DNA of 45,088 bases from a virus, in the IMG/VR virus record IMGVR_UViG_3300034631_000024, positions 1 through 45,088 of that record; one strand, written 5' to 3'. Positions within the stretch are counted from its first letter, which is position 1. The number at the start of each line of letters is the position of its first letter. Below the pieces are notes generated by a model. That model saw only the letters and a program-made list of their open reading frames with translations, made no database searches and was not told the origin of the DNA. Of this stretch, positions 16,898 to 24,885 are shown piece by piece. The position numbers were made by a program, and so were the translations under genes.

Positions 16898-17086
16898 TTA
16901 GTCCTTTTCTTTGGCTGGAGTGCCGGTCCTGGTTGGGGGCGGCACTTCGCGTCCGAGCCCCTTCTCCACGAGAAGATCGGCATAGTCGTTGGAAAGCTCA
17001 GGGCTCTCGCCCTTTGCAAAGTGGCGCTTGTTCTTGCCGTTGGGGTAGCCGGTGAACCCCTTGGTGATTTCGACGCTCTCCTTCAT
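16898..17086 (-). CDS. small phage protein between tail tube and chaperone
   Basis: 62 residues, basic. It reads ITKGFTGYPNGKNKRHFAKG, then SPELSNDYADLLVEKGLGRE. Small proteins with this sort of K-G-E-x-x-E-L-x-x-x-x-A-x-x-L-V-E-x-G pattern are common in head and tail modules, but their role is unknown. Three bases separate it from the tail tube stop. Confidence 0.6.
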   Translation of the reverse strand: MKESVEITKGFTGYPNGKNKRHFAKGESPELSNDYADLLVEKGLGREVPPPTRTGTPAKEKD

Positions 17087-17089
17087 GGA

Positions 17090-18019
17090 TCAAGCCACCG
17101 CGCGTTCGATCTTGAGGGTGCAGTCCTCGGTGGCGTCGAGGAGGCCGCGATAGGGGATCACCGCCATCACGTCGTCATCATTGCCGCCGGCCGTGATGTT
17201 GCCGTCGCCGAACTTCATGTTGGGGATGGTGATCCGGTACTTCTCGTTGGCGGCATTGCCGACCACGAACGAGACCGCGCCGTTGCCATGCGACAGCACC
17301 CGCTCATAGAGCGCCTTGTTCTGGAAATACGCTTCCAGGTTGCCGGTGAGGTTGAACCGGCCCTCGCCGAACTCCTCGGAGAACTTTGAGCCAACCACCG
17401 GCCGCGTGCGCACCCCGTTGTTGATCTCCATCGAGAGGCTCCGCACCTTTGGCGCCGGATCCACCCCCGAGACGGTCAGCGACGCCACATTGGCCGACGC
17501 TGTAGATACCGGGGTGTCCAACGGATCGGCGTAGGTCGCGCCAGTGAGGATCGCTTCGGCCAGCGTTTCAGCGCGGCCCATGATTGACATTGACCCAGTG
17601 ATCGCCGCCCGAGCACCGATATTAAGCGAGAAAGTGTTCACCCGGCAGCCGTCGAAACGGCGGAACGTGTCCGTGGCGCCCAGCTCATAGGTCTCCTCGA
17701 AGGTGAAGTACTTCGGGGTCAGACCGTTTTTGAGCACGTTGGTCGCCCAGTCGCTGCCGAGCACGGCTGCCAGGATAGCGTCGAAGCTGCCATAGCTCAG
17801 CTCGAAGTCATAACTACCGACCACGTCCTGGCCGAGCTCATATTCGTCGCGCACATTGCGGTCGGGCTGGCGCTCGTTGCTGGTGCCGGTCGCCTTCTGC
17901 GTCCGCAGGCCACCACTGGTGACGCGCAGCGTATCGAAGGAAGGGGTGGCGGGCGTCACGCCGAACGTCGTCTCCGCAACCGCGGCAACACGCACGCCGC
18001 TGCCAGAAGCAAAGGCCAT
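17090..18019 (-). CDS. major tail tube protein
   Basis: 309 residues. It starts with a short Gly/Ala segment and VAAVAETTFGVTPATPSFDT. Further on are FELSYGSFDAILAAVLGS and FTFEETYELGATDTFRRFDG, the pattern of phage tail tube proteins of the long two-domain type. These polymerise into the tail tube around the tape measure. Strong AGGAG eight bases before the ATG fits high expression. Placed between the tail terminator and the chaperones, as expected. Confidence 0.88.
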   Translation of the reverse strand: MAFASGSGVRVAAVAETTFGVTPATPSFDTLRVTSGGLRTQKATGTSNERQPDRNVRDEYELGQDVVGSYDFELSYGSFDAILAAVLGSDWATNVLKNGLTPKYFTFEETYELGATDTFRRFDGCRVNTFSLNIGARAAITGSMSIMGRAETLAEAILTGATYADPLDTPVSTASANVASLTVSGVDPAPKVRSLSMEINNGVRTRPVVGSKFSEEFGEGRFNLTGNLEAYFQNKALYERVLSHGNGAVSFVVGNAANEKYRITIPNMKFGDGNITAGGNDDDVMAVIPYRGLLDATEDCTLKIERAVA

Positions 18020-18053
18020 GTCAGATCTCCTGAGTTAAGAGGCTTGGCTGCGA

Positions 18054-18464
18054 TCAGCCGAGGAAGTCGAAGCGGTAGGGCACCGCTACGGCAAGGGTGT
18101 AGTACTGGCCGTTCTCGTTGCTATCGTCCGAGCTGGCCGACGACGGCGTAAAGGTCTGCACGCCGCCGAAGTGCTTCTGCAGGAAAAGCGCCTCGAGCTC
18201 GTCGGCCCATTGGCGCCCCTGGTCCTCCCCGGTGCCGCGCTCGACATTGACGAGGAGACGGAAAGCGCCCTCCTCGCGATGCGTATTGTTCCCTGGCGCA
18301 CCGAAGGTGATCCGATCGCCCGTGGCATAGGGAAACTGCACCTGCAGGAACGGCGATCCATTAGCAGGCGTCGAGCCCGAACTATTGCCATCGAACACCG
18401 GGCAATGGGTCCAGTTCTGCTCGAGGCGCTCCTGCACCGCGGTGACCACTGCCAGTTTTGCCAT
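18054..18464 (-). CDS. tail terminator-like protein (DUF4128-like)
   Basis: 136 residues. The sequence (VTAVQERLEQNWTHCPVFDG, FLQVQFPYATGDRITFGAPG, FRLLVNVERGTGEDQGRQWA) fits the tail terminator family that caps the tail tube and joins it to the head. Order is head completion, terminator, tube, as in other siphophages. Confidence 0.72.
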   Translation of the reverse strand: MAKLAVVTAVQERLEQNWTHCPVFDGNSSGSTPANGSPFLQVQFPYATGDRITFGAPGNNTHREEGAFRLLVNVERGTGEDQGRQWADELEALFLQKHFGGVQTFTPSSASSDDSNENGQYYTLAVAVPYRFDFLG

Positions 18465-18467
18465 CGA

Positions 18468-19061
18468 TCAGCGCCCCAGTGTGATGACGATTGCCGGCGC
18501 CCGATCGGCCTTGCCGCCGGTCAAGCTGCGATAGCTGAAGCGGATCCGGGCCACATTGCCAAACCGGCGAGCCGCAACAGCTGCTACCGCCTGGTAGACA
18601 CCGTCGGGCGCCTGGCTGGAAAGCCCGCGCTCGATCTTGCGCGCATAAGGCTGCACATTGACGAAAGCATATTCGCTGCCCGCCGGCACGATGCCCGAGA
18701 GTTGGGTCTCATTGCCATCAACGAAGAACACGTGGCTTTCCGCATACCGTCCGGAGAGTCGCGGCGAGTTGATCACCAGCTGCGCACCGATCCAGGTGAA
18801 GAGGTCGAGCAGCAGGTCGAACTCGGCAACCACTGTTCCATCGGGTCGCACATCCTCAATCGGCGCATGGCGTCTGCCGTCGACGGTCACTTCATAGTCC
18901 GGCCGCAGGCCCATGGCCGCCGCGTTCTGGTCTTGCGCGGCATGGATCTCCCGCCGGGCGAAACGCGCCAGGGCGTGGCTCTGCGCCTCGGGCGAAAGGT
19001 CCTCGGAGAGGATGAAGGCAATGTCGCGGTCGAGCGTCTCGATCCGGGAAGAGATACCCAT
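18468..19061 (-). CDS. head-tail joining / minor tail protein (HK97 gp10-like)
   Basis: 197 residues. Starts with a helical segment (IETLDRDIAFILSEDLSPEA). The middle includes FVDGNETQLSGIVPAGSEYA and a tyrosine-rich YARKIERGL motif seen in gp10-like neck proteins. Begins TGATG after the previous gene. Confidence 0.6.
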   Translation of the reverse strand: MGISSRIETLDRDIAFILSEDLSPEAQSHALARFARREIHAAQDQNAAAMGLRPDYEVTVDGRRHAPIEDVRPDGTVVAEFDLLLDLFTWIGAQLVINSPRLSGRYAESHVFFVDGNETQLSGIVPAGSEYAFVNVQPYARKIERGLSSQAPDGVYQAVAAVAARRFGNVARIRFSYRSLTGGKADRAPAIVITLGR

Positions 19062-19402
19062 CAGCCACGCACCTGCAGATTGAGCCGCACCAGGACGTTC
19101 AACATTTCGACTGGATCGGCGAACTGAACGTTCCGCCGGCGCCCGCTCACCTCGATCTTGTTGTTGGTGACCGGCAGGTCGGCCTCAAACGGCGTGCCCT
19201 TGAGCTGCGTCGGCGACAGCGTCACGAGGCTATCGCCCTGCTGCACTCCATTCGCCAGCTCCTCAGGCTTGTAGCCGCGCACGAAGGCCCGAACAGTAGC
19301 CTCCACGGCAGGCTGGTTAGGCACCAGGCGCACGAGCTTCACCGTTTGCCCGTGCCGAGCAATCTGCCGGTCCAGCATGGCAATGGCTTGTACCGGGGTC
19401 AT
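19061..19402 (-). CDS. head closure / head-tail connector protein
   Basis: 113 residues, beta-rich after an N-terminal helix (AIAMLDRQIARHGQTVKLVR). Pattern of a small head-tail joining protein with SLVTLSPTQLKGTPFEADLP. Overlaps both neighbours by stop/start codons, so it belongs to the connector cassette. Confidence 0.62.
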   Translation of the reverse strand: MTPVQAIAMLDRQIARHGQTVKLVRLVPNQPAVEATVRAFVRGYKPEELANGVQQGDSLVTLSPTQLKGTPFEADLPVTNNKIEVSGRRRNVQFADPVEMLNVLVRLNLQVRG

Positions 19403-20022
19403 GAGTAGATCCGAAGGCCGGAGAGCCGCCGCTCGATCGCGGCGTTGATCAGGTCAGACGCCACGGTGGAGACTGTGTATTGCATGGTCCCGACACCCTC
19501 GACCTCTTCGGAACGCAGGAACAGGTTCTCGACCCCGATCGAAAGCGCATGCACCACCGAGAGAATGATGGCTTCCTTGACACGCTCAGGCACCGGACCG
19601 GTGCCCCCTTGATCAACAGCGGCACCGTCATAGCCGGCGCGATAGCGGATCCGCACCGCTCCCTCACGGTAGAGCCCGTGCGGCCATTTCTGCCCGTGCC
19701 GAAGCCAGAGCTGGTCATCCCGGTGCTCGTAGAGCGTGTCCGGCGCTGTCTGCTCAACACCGGCAGTGTCGAGATACTTAACCGAGAGAACCTCGATCAG
19801 CGGTGGGCACGGCAACGACATTGCCGCCCAACCGAAGCCGACGGCCGTGGTTTCCAGCGTTTGCGGACCAATAGCACGGCCGAGCCAGCCCTCGGGACCG
19901 TCGATCTCTTCCTGGGCAGCGGCAATCAGGCGCGCGACCCGAGGATCATTGCCGGCATGGCTTCCCGGCACATCGGCCGGGGTTATCAGGGCAGCCGGCG
20001 GGACGATGACACGCGTAACCAT
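19399..20022 (-). CDS. head-tail adaptor protein (gp6-like)
   Basis: 207 residues. It reads TPADVPGSHAGNDPRVARLI, then AAQEEIDGPEGWLGRAIGPQ, then a PPLIEVLSVKYLDTAG block. It ends in the helical ALSIGVENLFLRSEEVEGVG. This matches adaptor proteins of the gp6/gp15 type that bind under the portal. Confidence 0.75.
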   Translation of the reverse strand: MVTRVIVPPAALITPADVPGSHAGNDPRVARLIAAAQEEIDGPEGWLGRAIGPQTLETTAVGFGWAAMSLPCPPLIEVLSVKYLDTAGVEQTAPDTLYEHRDDQLWLRHGQKWPHGLYREGAVRIRYRAGYDGAAVDQGGTGPVPERVKEAIILSVVHALSIGVENLFLRSEEVEGVGTMQYTVSTVASDLINAAIERRLSGLRIYS

Positions 20023-20045
20023 TCAGATCCTCCCGCCGATCTCTC

Positions 20046-20459
20046 TTACTTCTGCGCCTTTGCGAGGTCGGCAGCAGCCTTCTCAGCGGCTGCTTCCGCT
20101 GACTGCACAGTCTCGGCTGCTTTCGCCTTGTCGGCGTCAGTTGTAGCCGCCGCCAGGTTCGCACGAGCGTCGTCCAGCGCCACGTTGGCGCGGGCGTCCT
20201 CATCGACTGCTGCCGCAATTGCCGCCTGGCGTTCGGCGATCTTCTGAGCGGCACGAGCTTCGGCTTCAGCCTTCTTGGCGAGCTTCTCGTCTTCGGCTTC
20301 GCCGATCTTGATCGCGCCTGCAGGTAGGCATTTGGCGGCGACGAGTCGCGCGGCCTGCTCACCGGTGGGTGGCGGGTCAAAAAACTGGCCCTTTTGGAAG
20401 CGCTTGCCCGAGCGGCTATCTACGCACTCGGACAGCACCAGCAGATCCTTGTTCGGCAT
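20046..20459 (-). CDS. Ala-rich coiled-coil phage protein
   Basis: 137 residues. The first 50 residues are compact (LVLSECVDSRSGKRFQKGQF, FDPPPTGEQAARLVAAKCLP), resembling the small ubiquitous head proteins with a RLVAAKCL motif. The rest is a low-complexity Ala/Glu/Lys helix. CAGGAG lies before the ATG. Role unknown; located between decoration-like protein and adaptor. Confidence 0.55.
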   Translation of the reverse strand: MPNKDLLVLSECVDSRSGKRFQKGQFFDPPPTGEQAARLVAAKCLPAGAIKIGEAEDEKLAKKAEAEARAAQKIAERQAAIAAAVDEDARANVALDDARANLAAATTDADKAKAAETVQSAEAAAEKAAADLAKAQK

Positions 20460-20477
20460 TATTCATGCTCCTGGGTG

Positions 20478-20502
20478 GAGCGCCGCCTCAAAGGCGGCGC
20501 TC
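20478..20502. other. GC-rich intergenic hairpin
   Basis: GAGCGCCGCCT (20478-20488) pairs perfectly with AGGCGGCGCTC (20492-20502), loop of 3. It lies between the two head genes without a clear U run, so it is more like an mRNA-stability or processing hairpin than a full terminator. Confidence 0.7.
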
Positions 20503-20528
20503 ATTGAGAGAAAGGGGAAGCTGGCGGC

Positions 20529-20942
20529 CTAAGCCACGGGCCAGTAGCGGGAGCCGCCAAGGATGGCGACGGCAGATACGAAGGCATCGGCTGCATTGCC
20601 GGCTGGCGTGATGGTCAGCCGCAGATACCGCTTCGGCCCGACATACCCGATCTTGCGGGTCTGATTGTCGTCAGCCGCGGTGAAGCTTGCCTCGGCTTCG
20701 GTGCCGGTCAGCTGGCTGTCGGGAACCGCGCCGGCGTCAGAGAGATCCGCCTGGTCGCCGTGCTCCACCAGAACCGTGAAGGTGGCGTCGACATCAACAA
20801 GGCCACCGATCGCAATTGCGAACATGGCCTCGTTGAACCCGGCCAGGTCAACAATTGCAGAGACAATCGGGGCGTCGGTGGCAACAGCGGCAGCCGGGCT
20901 GATCGCCCGCTTGACCGCAAGATGATTGGCGAGGTCGCGCAT
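20529..20942 (-). CDS. putative capsid-associated (decoration-like) protein
   Basis: 137 residues, acidic and beta-rich (FAIAIGGLVDVDATFTVLVE, KIGYVGPKRYLRLTITPAGN). It is located right after the major capsid gene, the usual place of decoration or head fibre proteins, with AAAGGAGA before the ATG. Family not securely recognised. Confidence 0.55.
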   Translation of the reverse strand: MRDLANHLAVKRAISPAAAVATDAPIVSAIVDLAGFNEAMFAIAIGGLVDVDATFTVLVEHGDQADLSDAGAVPDSQLTGTEAEASFTAADDNQTRKIGYVGPKRYLRLTITPAGNAADAFVSAVAILGGSRYWPVA

Positions 20943-20978
20943 GGCGATCTCCTTTCAATGGTGTGTTGAGGGGAGAGA

Positions 20979-21003
20979 GCCCGGCGCGCCGGTGGCGCCG
21001 GGC
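20979..21003. other. GC-rich hairpin downstream of the major capsid gene
   Basis: GCCCGGCGC (20979-20987) pairs with GCGCCGGGC (20995-21003), 7-nt loop. It follows the capsid stop by about 20 bases on the minus strand. The run after it is CU-rich but not a U tract, so partial termination or 3'-end protection of capsid mRNA is possible. Confidence 0.65.
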
Positions 21004-21021
21004 GGAAGCTATGCGCGGCGC

Positions 21022-22467
21022 TTACGCCGGGACGTCGAGACCGATGAAGGGCGAGACCTCGTAGCCGTTCTCTTCCGAGATCGGCGCGTTCAGCCAAGGC
21101 GCACCGTCCACGTTCCAGAAGATCTTGATGACCGTCTTGTTGGAGGTGAACTTGACGTGCTCGGAAGCGGCGACGAACGGCCCGGAACCATCCTTGATCA
21201 GGTAGTAGGACCAGTCGCAGATGATGATGTCCCCCTTGCTGCCCAGGAGAGGGTTGCGGTTGTTCCAGCGCACGGGGTAGCCGAGCAGTGTGCCGGCAAA
21301 GCCGTCGACAGCATTCGCCTTCCAGATGTAGTGCCCTTCCGGATCTTGCAGTGTGGCGATGTGCGGCAATGCCCCCTGAGGCATGGACCAGACCGGGGTG
21401 CCGCCACGCATCAGCAGGCGCGAGACCATGGTCAGCAGGTCGGTATAGGTGACGGTATTGGCCGTGGCGCGGTTGATGTACTTCATCGCGGGGGCATGGA
21501 TTGCACCCAGTGGCTGTGTCTTGCCGTTGCCGCGCAGGAAGGCATAATCCTCGGCCGCACTGACGCCGCCACGCATCAGGTTCTCGATGAATGCCGCCGA
21601 GGCCATCCAGTTGCGCAGCAGCTTGTCCGTGACCGTCACGATGCCGGCGATCTCGTGCGGGGTTAGTTGGATGCCCTTGAGCTGGGCATCAGTCTCCGGC
21701 TTCTCTTCACCTTCCTCGATCCAGCTGAAAGTCATACCGCCGAACATGTGGCCGGGGTTGGTCCCGGACTGGTCGAGCGCCGGCATGGTAATCCCCGCAT
21801 CAGGGGGGTTACCAGCCTCGATGACGGTGGCACGAGGCCGAACCAGCGAGTCCTGCGGCGCCACGCTCATGATGGTCTGGCGCAGCTGCGTGGGGACCAT
21901 GAAGCCGCCCTGCTGGTCATTGTCCATGCGCATCTCGGCAGAGAGGCCGTTTTCGTCGGTCTCAGCACCGACGCCCTCCACGAAGTTCAACCGCTGGTCG
22001 TTCGGATTGAACCGGACAGCATGGAGGAACTGCCCGACGCTCTCGAAGTCGCGAGCAGCTTCCGGGCCGCCGGCGCGGATCGTGGCTTGGCGCGAGCGGG
22101 CCGGCACAACGGCGTTGAGCACTTCATCGGTAGCCGCGAGATCCTCCGCCCGGCTGATACGGGCATCGAGTGTGGCTCGCTCTGCCTTGAGAGCATTGAA
22201 CTTCTCGGTCTCTTCGGCGGTGAGATCGCGCTCGTCCTTCTCAGCCGCTTCTACAATGGCCTTCATCTGGTTGTGCAGATCTAGGCGGGAAGCCCGAAGG
22301 GCGGCGAGCGGGATCTCCGCGAAATACAGACCGTGCTGGTTGTGTAAGTCCATGAGGCTGGCCAGGTGCTGGCCGGCATCGGGGACGGTAAACATCGTCA
22401 TCACCGCAACTGCAGCGAGCGCAAGGAACAGGCCGCCAAACAGAATGGCGGAACGTTTGGTCAGCAT
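21022..22467 (-). CDS. HK97-fold major capsid protein
   Basis: 481 residues from the ATG at 22467, which has GGAG about 9 bases upstream; the open frame to 22533 is unlikely because it crosses a hairpin. Residues about 45-115 form the helical delta (scaffold) domain (RASRLDLHNQMKAIVEAAEK, ERDLTAEETEKFNALKAERA). The shell domain follows (QGGFMVPTQLRQTIMSVAPQ, ITMPALDQSGTNPG, TVTDKLLRNWMASAAFIENL, YAFLRGNGKTQPLGAI). It ends in the usual VKFTSNKTVIKIFWNVDGAP strand. An unusual feature is a hydrophobic N-terminus at residues 7-28 (ILFGGLFLALAAVAVMTMFT). Preceded by a 13-bp hairpin and by the prohead protease gene that should cleave it. Confidence 0.92.
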   Translation of the reverse strand: MLTKRSAILFGGLFLALAAVAVMTMFTVPDAGQHLASLMDLHNQHGLYFAEIPLAALRASRLDLHNQMKAIVEAAEKDERDLTAEETEKFNALKAERATLDARISRAEDLAATDEVLNAVVPARSRQATIRAGGPEAARDFESVGQFLHAVRFNPNDQRLNFVEGVGAETDENGLSAEMRMDNDQQGGFMVPTQLRQTIMSVAPQDSLVRPRATVIEAGNPPDAGITMPALDQSGTNPGHMFGGMTFSWIEEGEEKPETDAQLKGIQLTPHEIAGIVTVTDKLLRNWMASAAFIENLMRGGVSAAEDYAFLRGNGKTQPLGAIHAPAMKYINRATANTVTYTDLLTMVSRLLMRGGTPVWSMPQGALPHIATLQDPEGHYIWKANAVDGFAGTLLGYPVRWNNRNPLLGSKGDIIICDWSYYLIKDGSGPFVAASEHVKFTSNKTVIKIFWNVDGAPWLNAPISEENGYEVSPFIGLDVPA

Positions 22468-22500
22468 GTGCTGTCTCCGTGGGTCGCCGGTCAAAGTAGA

Positions 22501-22530
22501 GCCCCGTCCGCGCCGGCGCGCGGACGGGGC
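22501..22530. other. 13-bp perfect hairpin between prohead protease and capsid genes
   Basis: GCCCCGTCCGCGC (22501-22513) pairs completely with GCGCGGACGGGGC (22518-22530), 4-nt loop. On the minus strand it is followed by TCTACTTTG, only a weak U run. It could lower read-through, or mark an mRNA processing point that protects the capsid transcript. Confidence 0.75.
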
Positions 22531-22558
22531 CAATCGCCCAGGGAGGCGAATTCAGGGT

Positions 22559-23452
22559 CTAGAGATCGAGCGCGGCGCGCTGCCGGCTAGCGCCACGCTT
22601 GGGCGCTGCACCGAACTGGCTGGCGCCGAAGCGCTGCAGGGTTTCCTCGAGCGTGGCGACACGGTCGGCCATGCCTTCCTTTATGGCTTCAGCAGCGTCC
22701 ACCATGCCGCCCAGGCCGAAGCCATTGCGAACGGCGTCGAGCGTCGCGCTGCGGTTCCGGGCTACATCCCGCACGAACATGTCGTAGGCGGCATCGACCC
22801 GAGCCTGCATGCGGGCATGCACATCTTCGGTGAGCGGGGCATAGGGATGCCCTTCCACCTTACGCTCGCCTGCCTTGATGATCGTCTTCTTGAGACCGAC
22901 CTTCTCCATGGCGCCGCTGACATCGTCATGAACCGCCAGGACGCCGATCGAGCCGACGGATCCGGTCTGGGTAACGACGATCTCATCGGCGGCCGAAGCG
23001 ATCCAGTAGGCAGCACTCGCCGCCGTGGCATTGACATGCGCGATGATCGGCTTTGTGCCGCGAGCCGCGAAGACGGCGGCCGAGGCCTCGGCCGCACCGC
23101 TGACGGCGCCGCCGGGCGAATCTACATCGAGGATGATCGCCTTGATCAGATTGTCGCGAAGCGCCCCCTGAAACGCCCGGTTGAAGCCCTCCGAGCTAGT
23201 CCCACCAGAGATGTCGTCGAACATGCCCATGCGGTTGGCAATCACGCCGCGCAGCGGGATGATCGCCACGGCGCCCTCGGCCTGGGCGACTTCCCGTTCC
23301 TGTTGCTTGGTGATCCTCGCCTCGATCTCCTCGGCGGAGAACTTGGCACCCGAGGCCTGCACTTCAAGGAAGTCGAGAATAGCCTGCAGCTTGTCTTCGC
23401 GGAGCGCCCAGAGCTCCTCGGTGACTGCCATCAGCACGTGAGAATACTTCAT
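22559..23452 (-). CDS. prohead protease, S49 family (lambda C / SppA-like)
   Basis: 297 residues. Serine peptidase with a Ser-Lys dyad: S146 in ATAASAAYWIAS and K198 in GERKVEGHPYAPLT. The conserved VDSPGG lies at 110-115. Length fits the single-domain phage version that removes the delta domain of the capsid protein during maturation. The HK97 U9/U35 protease fold is not used here. ATGA overlap with the portal gene. Confidence 0.9.
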   Translation of the reverse strand: MKYSHVLMAVTEELWALREDKLQAILDFLEVQASGAKFSAEEIEARITKQQEREVAQAEGAVAIIPLRGVIANRMGMFDDISGGTSSEGFNRAFQGALRDNLIKAIILDVDSPGGAVSGAAEASAAVFAARGTKPIIAHVNATAASAAYWIASAADEIVVTQTGSVGSIGVLAVHDDVSGAMEKVGLKKTIIKAGERKVEGHPYAPLTEDVHARMQARVDAAYDMFVRDVARNRSATLDAVRNGFGLGGMVDAAEAIKEGMADRVATLEETLQRFGASQFGAAPKRGASRQRAALDL

Positions 23453-24885
23453 GCGGGTTCCTCTTCGCTCTCGGGAGCGCCACCGGCGTCCGGCTCGTCT
23501 GCAGGCTCTTCCCGCTGCACGGGACCTGCCGCACCGGCGGGCGCGTAATTGGGGTCCGTCGCCCGAGCTAGGGTGACCATGTTGGCCGGCACGAAATGGT
23601 GGTCGCCGATGGCACCGATGCCGTCCTCGTCCTCATTGGCCAGGATCATATTGGCCGAGAAGCCACCAACGCCGAACATGTCCTTGTAGAACTGCGATCG
23701 GGCTTTCATGTCGCCGCGCAGCAGCGCCTTCATGTTGAACTTGACGTAGTAGCCGAGCGCCTTCTCTTTCTCGGTGAAGAGCTTCCAGTTGAGCTCCTGC
23801 TCCCAGGCATCGACCCAAGGGTCGATGGTCTGCCGCACAAAGGCGATCATCAGCTGCTCAATGCCGGAGCCGAAGGAGGTCTGCTTCTCCTGGCTCTGCA
23901 GCAGGATCAACGGCACGTCATAAATGCGGGCGATCTCGGCGATCTGGAACTCGCGGCTGCCCAGGAACTGCGCATCCTCGGGCGGGATTGTCGTCTGGAT
24001 GAACTTCATGCCCTCTTCGAGCAGCTTGATCTTATGCGCATTCTCGAGGCCGCCTTGCCGCTCGACGGCAGCTTTAGGGTTTTCTGGTGCGGCACGGGTC
24101 TCCCCATCCTTCCCGCGAATGTTCTCGCGTGCCTTGGTGCTCAAGCGCCCCGGGTGGACGAGGAAGCCACCGCTGCGTGCGTCATTGGCGAAGAACTTGG
24201 AGCCGAACTCTTCCATGGCAAGGCCCCAGCCGACCGCTTGGCGCGCCATAGCGATCTGCGATAGCCCGACATAGCCATCCTGGCTCTGGTCCATGATGTG
24301 GATTACGTCGTCATGTGCGAGCTCCGCTTGACGGCCGTTGATGGTGGTCCGGTAGAAGTGGCGACCATTCTCCCGCACTGGCCGCGTCACATTCGGCTGG
24401 AGCGGATACAGTCCGACTGCCTGGCCGGCTCCGTTGCGCTCGATCTCCAGGTAGCCATTGCCCCAAAGCAGGGCATGCGCCTGGCCGGTCTTGCGCAACG
24501 TGCGCGAGCTCATTTCCTCGTTTGGCCGCAGACCAAGCCGAGCGGCAAATGGATGCTCATCCGCCTGCACAATCCGACGGCTGCCATCTGGCATGGCCCG
24601 ATACATCTTGAGCGGGAAACGCGAGACGGGATTGGCGATCCGGTTCACGCATGCGTAGACCACCGGCAACGCGAGAGCGGTAAATTCGGACACGCGTGGC
24701 CCGGCATTTGTCTTGGGAACAATAGCCTTCGTCAGCCAGCCGCTCGGGCTGCTGAGAGAGTCGCCTTGGACGTAGTCCAGAGCGTTCAGTTCTGCGCTCT
24801 CAGACACAACCGGCTCGAGCCGTTCTTCAGCGGCAGCCGGGCGCCCGCCCTTGAACGTCGACAGGATCTCGCCAAAAAAGCTCAT
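23449..24885 (-). CDS. HK97-family portal protein
   Basis: 478 residues. Typical blocks: ALALPVVYACVNRIANPVSR, LRKTGQAHALLWGNGYLEIE, LYPLQPNVTRPV, YDVPLILLQSQEKQTSFGSG and LNWKLFTEKEKALGYYVKFN. Forms the dodecameric portal through which DNA enters the head. Coupled by ATGA to terminase on one side and protease on the other. Confidence 0.93.
   Translation of the reverse strand: MSFFGEILSTFKGGRPAAAEERLEPVVSESAELNALDYVQGDSLSSPSGWLTKAIVPKTNAGPRVSEFTALALPVVYACVNRIANPVSRFPLKMYRAMPDGSRRIVQADEHPFAARLGLRPNEEMSSRTLRKTGQAHALLWGNGYLEIERNGAGQAVGLYPLQPNVTRPVRENGRHFYRTTINGRQAELAHDDVIHIMDQSQDGYVGLSQIAMARQAVGWGLAMEEFGSKFFANDARSGGFLVHPGRLSTKARENIRGKDGETRAAPENPKAAVERQGGLENAHKIKLLEEGMKFIQTTIPPEDAQFLGSREFQIAEIARIYDVPLILLQSQEKQTSFGSGIEQLMIAFVRQTIDPWVDAWEQELNWKLFTEKEKALGYYVKFNMKALLRGDMKARSQFYKDMFGVGGFSANMILANEDEDGIGAIGDHHFVPANMVTLARATDPNYAPAGAAGPVQREEPADEPDAGGAPESEEEPA

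Noticed and set aside
21587-23548. 653-codon open frame on + opposite the capsid and protease genes
   Set aside because: It is antisense to three well-identified genes and has the Ser/Arg/Ala bias of a GC-rich shadow frame; no motifs.
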